From the NCBI GenBank assembly GCA_008360975.2, contig CM039182.1, forward strand, positions 106,878,443-106,942,442: a stretch of 64,000 nt of DNA, read 5' to 3'. Each line of letters begins with the position of its first letter. Position 1 is the first letter of the stretch. The DNA comes from Lichenostomus cassidix (lineage: Eukaryota > Chordata > Aves > Passeriformes > Meliphagidae). The notes below the pieces were generated by a model that was given only the letters and a program-made list of their open reading frames with translations, did no database searches and was not told where the DNA came from. This document shows, one piece after another, positions 53,896-61,770 of the stretch. A program made the translations under genes and the position numbers.

Positions 53896-55045
53896 CAGCC
53901 TATTCTGTTAACCCTCACAGGAGATGATGTTCCTTTGATTTATTAAAAATTGAGACAATTATTTAGTATACCCCACACAGCTCAAAGCCATAATCCAAGT
54001 GAGGACTTTCCCCCTCCCTCAACTAGAACATGGGAGTGGCTGCATCTTCCAAAACATGTGGTCCTTCAGGTAAACCACAGCTCTGAGAAATGTGTCTTAA
54101 AATTTCAACTGGAATAACGAAACTGAATAGAATTCCTGTACATCTAAGTTACATTGTTTTTATCATAATTTAAAAAAAAAAAGTCCTGTATTTGACCATC
54201 CATTCTAATTTCTCTACAAGAAACGACCGCTCTGTGATTTGATAGTAGGCACTGTATTGCTCACATGGAACTCAGCCCATAAAACTGTTGCTATTCCATA
54301 CAGGAGGATGCTGCTTTTTTCTGACCTTTGGGGAGGCCTTGCAAGGCCTCTTTGGGGGGATCACAAAATTTTAACTATGTCTTCAGCTGCTGGGTGATAA
54401 TTATATGCTAATTATAAGGAATGGGAGAGTCCCTAGAGGAGTCTGTTGGTAAAAATATATTTTTTAAATATGTCAAGGAGTGCCTAGAGGAGAGGATAAA
54501 TGCGCCTTTTGGAAACATGGTATTTAATTAAATACACGAATACTGACTAAAACCAGATAGTTTAAGTGAAATGCTGAAAAGATTTGGCAGCAAAATACCT
54601 TCCATCTTGGAAGCTGCTGATCCTGTATCTGTTTTCATAAGCCATTTAAAAATAGAAAGCCTAATTTCCCTTCTTTATTCAGACGGAGCTCCCATGATCT
54701 TTTAACAAGAACTGCAGGATCAAATCAAATGATGAATCACTCACACTTGGGTTATATACCCCTCAAGGTGAACAGCAACATGGTCCAACACCCAGGTGAA
54801 AAAGGTCTGTCTCAGATCACTTACAAACTACAAATGCACTTGAAAAAAATACAGATCTTCCTTAAACTCATCCCGCAATAACAAATGCACAATACATTTC
54901 TTTCCTCCCAAGATTCACCTCGTTGTATGACAGTGTTAACTTCACCAGTGAGTGAGTGTCAGTTCAGTAGTAGGTCTGAAGTTATTCACCACTGCTCCCG
55001 CAAAAGATGTCAGTATTCCTTTTGCCTTCATTACTCTCCACCCAA
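53896..55045. other. Intron 1 segment with candidate conserved element
   Basis: AT-rich intron containing the 18-base palindrome at 54333-54350. It also holds paired words CCTAGAGGAG near 54434 and 54483, and homeodomain-like TAATTAT/TTAATTAA motifs up to about 54.55 kb. No coding region is recognised. Confidence 0.5.
54333..54350. repeat. Perfect 18-base palindrome
   Basis: GAGGCCTTGCAAGGCCTC equals its own reverse complement. It is flanked on both sides by CTTTGGGG-like words, giving a larger partly repeated block at about 54324-54360. A protein-binding or structural role cannot be told from sequence alone. Confidence 0.9.
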
Positions 55046-55165
55046 AGTTTGGACAACACTCTCAGGCACATGGTGGACTCTTGGGGATGGTGCTGTGCAG
55101 GGCCAGGAGCTGGACTCGATGATCATTGTGGGATCATCAGCTTACTCTGTGATCTGTGTCACTGA
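55046..55165 (+). mobile_element. Short CR1-like retroposon tail
   Basis: The + strand has a well-known avian repeat tail: TTTGGACAACACTCTCAGGC, then 'ggggatggtgctgtgcaggg', 'ccaggagctggactcgatga' and 'tctgtgatctgtg'. It is a short 5'-truncated copy of about 120 bases. The 103-codon frame at 54885-55196 runs across it and is not a gene. Confidence 0.8.
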
Positions 55166-58009
55166 ACCCCATGCACAAGTAGTGCCACTGGGTTAGTGGA
55201 AGCACACAGGCTACTCCGTAAGGCCACTACGGGTTCCTCCAACCTTTTACAACAAAAATTTAAAATAAAAACTCCAGGGAACATTACATATTGCACAGCC
55301 TTTAGGGAATGGACTTGTGTTTTGTGGGTGTACATTGTTCAAAATAATTTACATTCTCATTCTAATGGGAGTGCTGATAACTACTGATACTATTCCAAGC
55401 TTTCTAAACTTTTTTGTTAACCTAAAAGAGCACTTGCAAAACCGATGAAAAACAGAGAGTTTAACTGGTAAAAGATTCTGTTAAGCAGGAAAAGCCATTC
55501 AAAAATTCCTACTCCTTACCACATGACAAGCCCCTTACACAATACTGTCTGTATTGACTAAAAATAACTTTACTCACAGCTTCCTCAATCTATTTTTAAA
55601 TATAAACATGCAATTCTGTCACAACTAAATTGCCTCATATGTTAGTGTTCAGTTATTAAAAAAGTAATAAATTAAATTATTGATATAAGAGCATCAATGA
55701 AACCAAGTAAGATAGAACATGACAGGGTTCTTCCAGTGACGTTTCTGGGAGGTCCTCCAACTTCTAGAAATAGAAAGGAAAATAACAGATAGAAGTTTTT
55801 GAATTACATGCTCGACTAGTTGTAGTTCAAAAATATTATTATTTTGTGCAATATTTTTAGAGCTGGTATCATCAAACTATACATTCATCTTTCTAGCACA
55901 CTGAGCTACATGCCTAGGTAGCAGTACTACCCAGGAAGAGAGAGACCAGTAGAAGGCTCTCTAGAAAATACACATTTATTAAAAATACACCGACTGACAA
56001 CACAGGAATATACACCTTCTGGTACATAAGCAGAGTATGTATTTATGAGCTTGCTAATATATCTGCCCAGATAATCAAAAATTTTTAATACACAAAATTA
56101 TCTCTTGTTTTGTCAACCCATGATTTAAATTTGAAAAGCTTGTTGAATTACACAATGTTATCTGTCCTATAAGGAATGTAAAAATGAGTTTCTAAAAAGT
56201 ATTTAACAAAATATATTTAAATAATAAATTCAGTTTAATATCCAAAGAGATTCAGCTCTGCAATTATCTGAATTTTGAGAATGTGTCAGTGGTATCACTA
56301 TCACCTAGACCAGACAGACAAGGATGCTACAATACCCTGGCCACGTGTAACTTTTCCAATAGATCTTTTGAAGACAAAGCAAAACCAGAACACAAAGATC
56401 TGCACCCAAAAAGGCTGAGGTACTCACAGAACTACCCTGGTCTGGGGCTTATGAGATGTGTTATAAAATGCATTGGATTCACTACATTTAGCTCACTTTG
56501 AAAGGAGTTGATGGTGTTGGAGTCTGTTAATGGAGTCGTTAATCAGAGACACCCTAAACCTCGTGCTTATACAGATAAAAAAATAAATCTAAGACACAGG
56601 TACATTGGGTACAGAAGATATACCCACGATAGGGAACTGGGGTGAGGGATATTAATGTGGTTTTGTGCAGAAACAATTCTGCCAGTGACTACTGCTGCTG
56701 GGGGTAATTACTAGAGGGGTAGAGCTGGCAAGAAATGCCACTGCCGGATTCTCGGCTGAGGCAGCTTAGCAGGAGAGTCATTTAGGGTAGTAGCTTTATC
56801 ACCTGGATACATGCGCTAAGACCTGGAGTAAGACCAAAACTGCCTGCAGAGGGTAATAACTCATGTCCTCTGTCATCATAATTCGCATTAAAACCAGTCA
56901 CCTAAGCTCAAAAGGCTCCAAAACTGCTTTATTGTTTACTTGCTTTTGATTTAAAAACGGACAACATCCACAGAGTGATTTGATCATCTTATATTTTAAA
57001 AAAATTATTCCCTTTTTGAGCACTTTATTTCTACTTTGTGATCCAGTTTATGTCTAGCAGTAGTTTAATTCCTGCAAACCCATACAAGATTCCCCATTCC
57101 TCTGCTGGGTTGGAATTGTTGTTTTAGCCAGAAAAACAAGACTCACTCCTTTCATCCTCTCTTCTGTCAGGATTTTTTCCGTGCAATACTCCAGACTCAT
57201 ACTGATATGCTAACCAGCACAATAAAGTGCAGCTTTCGTTCCCTTCTTTCTTGTGAAGGTTACACTCTGGCAAAACTCTTAAGCTGTATTTCCTGTACAT
57301 AAACAACATCCACAGATCTGCCTTAAAATCTGGTTCCAGTAACAGTCTCTCAAGTAATTCCATAATGACTGCTTTTCCACACCACTAACGAATAACAAAC
57401 TGACTAATAACTCTAGAAAATACAGGTAGATAGATGTTACGCTGCATAGAAGAAAAACTAAGTGAAAAGGTTCACCATTTCAAAAGAACCTGACACAGAT
57501 AACCTCCTACAAACCAAAAGTAGTAGGTATGATGACAGGAGAAAAAAGTTAGCTCTGCACCTAGCTGGTGAAGGTTCTCACAGTATGCATGATGGAAGAA
57601 AGGGGGAGGAAAAAAGAGCTTTTAAAATGACAGTGTTGTACAGACACAGGTCTATAAATCTGATTTCATACCCAAGTTCCAATTTTGTTACACACTATTA
57701 AAAATCAACCCTAACCTGATTTAATGGATACCCAAACAAGGGGGAAATTGGATTCCCCAACCGTAACGTACCAGTGACACTGAGTGATACCTAAAAGCAA
57801 CACGGCTAGTTCCTGTCCTTAATTCATAGCTTGTGCTTCAATTTCAAACCTGCCCTGGGTAGGGAAAAAAAAAAAAAGATGGAATAAAAGCTTACTGCAG
57901 ATTTTGTGCTTTAAAGATTTATTGAGATAGGGAGACTAAACAGAACTGAAAGCACATACAGTAAACAGCACATAAGGACTTAAAAAAAACTAACCCAACA
58001 CAACAACAG
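55166..58009. other. Intron 1 segment between the CR1-like copy and the CpG island
   Basis: AT-rich intron becoming more mixed from about 56.5 kb. A part near 56.5-56.85 kb has GTTAAT/TTAATC, GGTAATTACT and an AACAATTC SOX-like core, and keeps several CpGs, so it could be regulatory. No exon or RNA gene is recognised. Confidence 0.5.
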
Positions 58010-58838
58010 CCGGTAAGTGGCACACACAAGTTTCTGAACAGGGTGTCTGCTATCACACGCAGCCGCTCATGCTCAGCCGGACACTCCCGTGTCACGCCAG
58101 CCAGCCTGCCTCGCGTCCTCCTAGGACGCAAGGGAAAATCCCCGGCTGCCGTGCAGCAGCGATTCAGCACCTCGCTCGCCTGGTGCAAGTCATCAGCCCC
58201 CGGGGTGCCTCAGAAACTGCGCGAAGGACTCAGCTGCCCGGGGACCCCGTGAGGGGACGGGAGTGTCAGAGAGACGGAGAAGCGGAGACGGGAGGCCGGG
58301 CGGGCTGCTCCCGCCCCCGGTGCGGCGGAGGAACGGGGCCGCACCATGGACAGTGGCTGCCGCCCGCCGCCTCCCCCTGCCCTGCGCCAGCCGCTGCGGG
58401 CGCGGCGGGAGGGCGTCCTGCCCGCCCCGGCACCCCGGCCCCGCCGCCGGCCTCGCCTCAACCCGCTCCCCCGGCCCAACAGAAATGCCCCAATCGTAAA
58501 TACCATTAAGAGGCGATGATCTGCGCCATCTGTCCCTCGGACTTACCGCCCTCTCCACCCCCGGCGCCGCGCCGGATACGAGCTCAGCGAGCACAAAGCG
58601 AACGGGGAACCCAGCGGGTGCCCCGGCTCCGCGCCCGCTCCGGACACCTCTGGCCGCCGGAGGGGAGCCCAACCACCTCCCCGCGGGCACTGGCCCCGGT
58701 GCCCCAACGGGATCCATTTTGTCGTCTCCCCGTCCTCCCCACTCGGTCCCCGTCACTCCCATGTCGCCCCAGAGCTCCACTTTCTGCACCTCACGGGGAG
58801 CACAGCGCGGCCAGCGGTGCCCGGCGCTGCCCCGCGAC

Positions 58839-59474
58839 CACCTGCCCGGACCCCGTCACTCGCCCGCCCGGAGCGCCCCGGCGAGGCCGCCGGGGGGAGG
58901 CAGCAGCAGGACTTTCATAATAATAAATTAAACACTTCGGGGCCCGAGCCCGTCCCAGTGGAAATTCCCGTTAGTGGCAGGGGGTGGGGAAGCCCAGCGC
59001 CCAGGCGGAGGCTGATTAAATTCTTCCCGGGGAAGGGATTAGCGGGCGAGGGAGCCGGAGTAGCGGAGGCGCGGGGGCTGCTCTCTAACCCGCACCTCTC
59101 CGGCACCCCAGCCCGCCCTTCCTCACGCGGGGCGGGGGGAGTGTTCGCTCCGTTCCCCACTCGGGCAGTTTGCCGCCCGCGGCAGGGCCGCGCTGCCGTG
59201 CTCCTGCCAGGAGCGCGGGTACCGGCCGCCCCCCCGTCCCGCGACACCTGCTCTCCCGGGAGCGACGGGGATCGGCGCCCCCATCACCCCTCGCGTCTCG
59301 GGGACCACTCTTTCCCTCTCCGCCGGCCCCGGGCAGGAGCTCCCCCCTCTCCCTCTCGCTCTCTCTCTCTCTCCCCGGGGCGCAGAGCCCGGTGGCGGGG
59401 CTGCCCCGAGCAGGTGGCTCTGCGCGAGCGGCCACCAGCTACCCCGGGGCACCCCGGCGGTGGGGCAGCAGGTG
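58839..59474. promoter_or_regulatory. CDH2: Cluster of four CACCTG/CAGGTG E-boxes at the start of intron 1
   Basis: Exact E2-type E-boxes lie at 58839-58844 (CACCTG), 59245-59250 (CACCTG), 59411-59416 (CAGGTG) and 59469-59474 (CAGGTG), all just inside intron 1. This hexamer is bound by ZEB, SNAIL and class I bHLH factors. An E-box in the first intron of human CDH2 is known as a TWIST1 target. The motifs are certain; their use here is inference, and GC-rich DNA yields some by chance. Confidence 0.4.
59348..59375. repeat. CT-rich simple repeat
   Basis: A short (CT)n run lies in the intronic part of the CpG island, about 0.3 kb downstream of exon 1 in the gene's sense. Confidence 0.85.
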
Positions 59475-59638
59475 CTGCCGCCTTCCCCGACCCCCTCCCC
59501 GAGACCCCCGACCCACCACGAAGCGGAGCTAGCCTGCCCCCCCCTTCCCCCCCCGGCTCTCCCGCCTTCCCCGGGCATCGCCGCCCGCAGGGGAACAAAG
59601 AGCCGCAGCCCGGCCCGCTCCCCGCCGGCGGTGCTTAC

Positions 59639-59713
59639 CTGCTGCAGGGCCGCCAGCAGCATCAGCGCCAGCGGCGGCAGGATCCGCGGCGGCGCTCCCG
59701 CTACCCGGCACAT
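59639..59713 (-). CDS. CDH2: CDH2 exon 1 coding part: N-cadherin signal peptide
   Basis: This is the first coding exon of N-cadherin, the calcium-dependent homophilic adhesion protein of neural, cardiac and mesenchymal cells. Reading leftward from the ATG at 59713, it codes for 25 residues beginning MCRVAGAPPRILPP and ending in LLAALQQ. The peptide has a short basic N terminus and a hydrophobic Leu/Ala core, as a secretory signal peptide should. The exon ends in CAG followed by a consensus donor GTAAGC at 59638-59633, in phase 0. This start is chosen because the peptide matches the avian N-cadherin N terminus from memory, apart from Val4 and Ala7 (chicken Ile and Thr as I recall). The context of the ATG is poor, with T at -3 and T at +4. 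The open frame continues past the donor to about 59123, but that part is intron read-through. Identification is firm because the next exon joins in frame. Confidence 0.95.
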
Positions 59714-59960
59714 GGAGGCGAGGAGGGGCGGCGGCAGGGCGGCCCCCAGCAGTTCCGGAGCGCGGCTGGAGCCCGCGGAGCGGGGCGACGGGAGCGGTGG
59801 GGAGGGTCGGGCAGCGGCAGCTGCCGGGAGCTGCGGTCGGCGTCTGCCCCCGCCTGCCGGAGCCGGCTGCCGCTCTAGCTCATGGGCAGCGATGCAGCGG
59901 AGGGAGAGAGAGCGGGGGGCGGAGGATGGGTGAAACTCAGCTCTGGGTCAGCCTGCTTGT
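59714..59960 (-). promoter_or_regulatory. CDH2: CDH2 5' UTR and probable start-site zone
   Basis: This is the GC-rich sequence immediately upstream of the CDH2 start codon. I cannot place the transcription start precisely: I see no TATA box at a useful distance and no clear initiator. That agrees with what is known of the chicken N-cadherin promoter, described as lacking TATA and rich in GC boxes. A GGGGCGG box lies at 59725-59731. One upstream ATG occurs at 59883 and is followed two codons later by TAG. The right-hand limit given is a guess; the UTR may end earlier or reach past 60.1 kb. Confidence 0.55.
59875..59883 (-). other. Minimal upstream ORF (ATG-AGC-TAG)
   Basis: On the minus strand an ATG at 59883 is followed by one sense codon and TAG. 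It ends about 160 bases before the CDH2 start. Its context is poor, with C at -3. It is in the mRNA only if transcription starts to the right of 59883, which I could not establish. Confidence 0.4.
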
Positions 59961-60324
59961 CTCTCTGCCGAGCCCCCTCCGCGGTGCAGAGGGTGGGCAG
60001 GAAAGAGGAGGAGGAGGATGGGCGAACAAAAGGCTGGGAGATAAGAAAGAAGTAGTCGCTGCTGCTGCTGCGAGGCCGGTGCGGCGGCGGCTCCCCTCGG
60101 CTGGCTGCCTTCCCCACGCCTGGATCGTGCCCGCCTCGCTCCTCCCGCCGGTGCCCCCCAGCGAGCTCGGGCAGGCGGCTCCTCTCAGCGCCTCAGCCCA
60201 GGCACGCCAGCACCGCCGCTTCGCCGGCCCCAGCCCTGCTGCATGCTCGCCCCGCACTTTCTCTCTCCCTCTTTCTTCTCCTCCCTCCACCCCTCCCCCT
60301 GCAGGCAAAGCCCTCCGCCGAAGC

Positions 60325-60339
60325 ACAATGATAACAATA
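60325..60339. promoter_or_regulatory. Two closely spaced SOX cores upstream of CDH2
   Basis: Within the CpG island the + strand has ACAATG at 60325-60330 and ACAATA at 60334-60339. In the gene's sense they read TATTGT then CATTGT, both SOX HMG-box cores, about 0.6 kb upstream of the start codon. They form a small AT-rich island in otherwise GC-rich sequence. Group B1 SOX control of avian N-cadherin is established for distal enhancers; promoter use is inferred. Confidence 0.4.
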
Positions 60340-60386
60340 CCCCAGCAGCCTCTGCCTGCCGTGCGCCTGTCTACGCGCTCGCCCGG

Positions 60387-60411
60387 TGCCTGCCTGCCTG
60401 CCTGCCTGTCT
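60387..60411. repeat. (TGCC)n microsatellite
   Basis: Five to six TGCC/TGTC units run head to tail on the + strand in the upstream part of the CpG island. Confidence 0.85.
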
Positions 60412-60472
60412 GCTGCTGGCAGCTCCCTCTCCGCCTCCCGTCGCTCCCTGCCGGCCGCACGGCCAATGGGAA

Positions 60473-60477
60473 CGGCA
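60473..60477 (+). promoter_or_regulatory. CCAAT box (inverted relative to CDH2)
   Basis: GGCCAATGGG on the + strand holds a CCAAT motif of NF-Y type with the usual flanking bases. It lies about 0.76 kb upstream of the CDH2 start codon and faces away from the gene, so it could serve CDH2 (NF-Y works in both orientations) or a divergent transcript. Confidence 0.4.
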
Positions 60478-61365
60478 CGGCACACTGAGCGCCGGGGAAA
60501 TTCGCCGCTGTGCCTGCGAATAGTGCTGCCCCTCCTCGGTCCCCGGAGAGCGGGCACTGGGGGCAGCGGGGCGGACGCCAGCGCCCGTTGACCGTGCAAC
60601 GCCAACAGCTAAAGAGCGGGGGAGCGAAATAAATTCCAACCCACACACTTGGTGTACTGCAGTGGTTTGGGGGGCGAGAACTTGCCGGGGAAGGAAGGAG
60701 CCGTCCCCGCCGTGCTCGGCAGGGGACAGTCGGTGCAGCGAGAAGCTGATGCCCAGCCCGGGGCTGTGGGACGGCCCTCCCCGCCGCCCGGTGCTAGCGG
60801 CTCGGCAAGTTCCGCTCAGCTCTTACTGCTTAGCTTTTTTTTTTTTTTTCAGCCACCCTCCCTCCCCCTCATTCCGTATTTTTTTCTTTTTCCTAAACTA
60901 CCTGCTGAATTTTATCAGTAAATGTTTTCCAAAGCTTGGCTCGGGCTACAGTCCGCGGGTCCAAAAATGTCATCGTGCGGAACGGAGCCGGGGAGTGCTG
61001 CTGAGCGAACAGTTACAGAAGCGAGCACCAGTGCCGGGTCATTGGCGGAGCTGGCACGGATTTTCTCTCAACCGCGGGTCAATCGGCAAAGTTGTTTCGT
61101 GTCCATGCATCAGAGCTTCCATCCTGGGACATAGCAAGGGGAGGATTTGTAGGCATTGGCCCCTAGACAATCTCATGAAGTGTTCATTCAAAATGGTGTA
61201 TTATTTATATTAAAGCACGTTGTTTTACACTTGAACTCGCATGAAAAATACTCTTCCTCCCCCCAGCCCCCCTCCCCGCTTTAGAAGATAATGCAAACCG
61301 TCACGCGCAATGTTTTGAAAGGAAACAGCGGATTTGCTTTTGTATTTTTGTCGGGGAAAGGCGGG

Positions 61366-61371
61366 GTAAGT
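61366..61371 (+). other. Strong splice donor on the divergent strand
   Basis: On the + strand GGG is followed by GTAAGT at 61366-61371, a full match to the intronic half of the donor consensus. It lies upstream of and divergent from CDH2, at the shoulder of the CpG island. It may end the first exon of a divergent non-coding transcript. There is no direct evidence of transcription. Confidence 0.25.
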
Positions 61372-61508
61372 ACGTGCTTTTACGATGCTGATTTCATTAG
61401 CCTGGGAATTGAAAATAGCGGTCACTCGTGAGCTGCCATGCAGCTGCGTACCCAAGGCAGGGGGCAGGCAGGGAAGGCCCCGGAGCTGCGGGGCGATGCG
61501 CGCCCGCC

Positions 61509-61606
61509 GGTGCCAGCGCCTGTGCCTGTCCCTGTGCTGGTGCCAGCGCCTGTCCCTGTGCCTGTCCCTGTGCCGGTGCCAGCGCCTGTCCCTGTGCCGG
61601 TGCCGC
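61509..61606. repeat. GC-rich hexamer minisatellite
   Basis: The + strand is made of six-base units of GTGCCN, GTCCCT and GCGCCT type. The block GGTGCCAGCGCCTG starts at 61509, 61539 and 61575, giving higher-order spacings of 30 and 36 bases, and a partial fourth copy starts at 61599. Because the unit is six bases, every frame stays open and encodes Pro/Val/Ala or Gly/Thr repeats. These frames are artefacts. It lies about 1.8 kb upstream of the CDH2 start codon. Confidence 0.93.
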
Positions 61607-61770
61607 AGCCGCGCCGCCCGCCGCCTCCGCGGGGCAGAGCAGCGCCCAGGCACGGAGCGAGCCGCACGCCACCTGCGAGGCTCCAACACCAAATGAGGCT
61701 GAGCCGAGCAGAGGCGGCCTCAACTAGGAAATACAGACCCCCTCGGCCACACCCCGCCCTTCCCGTGCCT

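Larger units (their letters stand above)
48589..59638 (-). other. CDH2: CDH2 intron 1 (complete)
   Basis: This 11,050-base intron is defined by the GTAAGC donor next to exon 1 and the TTTCAG acceptor next to exon 2, both phase 0. About 1.6 kb next to exon 1 lies in the CpG island; the rest is AT-rich. It contains one antisense CR1 LINE of about 0.7 kb (53195-53895), a short CR1-like fragment (55046-55165), a perfect 18-base palindrome at 54333-54350 and a small tandem duplication at 51993-52020. I see no other coding exon in it. Segments near 54.3-54.7 and 56.5-56.9 kb are possible regulatory DNA. Confidence 0.9.
58010..61770. promoter_or_regulatory. CDH2: CpG island spanning the CDH2 promoter, exon 1 and start of intron 1
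   Basis: CpG dinucleotides become dense at about 58.01 kb and stay dense to about 61.13 kb. A second dense patch covers about 61.48-61.77 kb. The flanks on both sides are AT-rich and CpG-poor. The island contains the first coding exon of CDH2, so it is the promoter of this developmentally regulated gene. Visible elements include GC boxes (59129-59137 and 60567-60576), a CCAAT on the + strand at 60473-60477 (inverted relative to CDH2), CACCTG/CAGGTG E-boxes in the intronic part, and two SOX cores at 60325-60339. Long open frames on both strands here reflect the lack of AT-rich stop codons. The edges were estimated by eye. Confidence 0.9.

Noticed and set aside
58193..58789. 198-codon minus-strand open frame
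   Set aside because: It lies inside CDH2 intron 1 in GC-rich sequence, overlaps long frames on the other strand and has no recognisable protein features.
58817..59878. 353-codon plus-strand open frame in the CpG island
   Set aside because: GC-rich DNA lacks stop codons. The frame is antisense to CDH2 exon 1, is a mix of Pro, Arg, Gly and Ala, and shows no domain.
59937..60605. 222-codon minus-strand frame upstream of CDH2
   Set aside because: Low-complexity Arg/Gly/Ala composition in the promoter island, with no homology I can recognise. It is a chance frame in GC-rich DNA.
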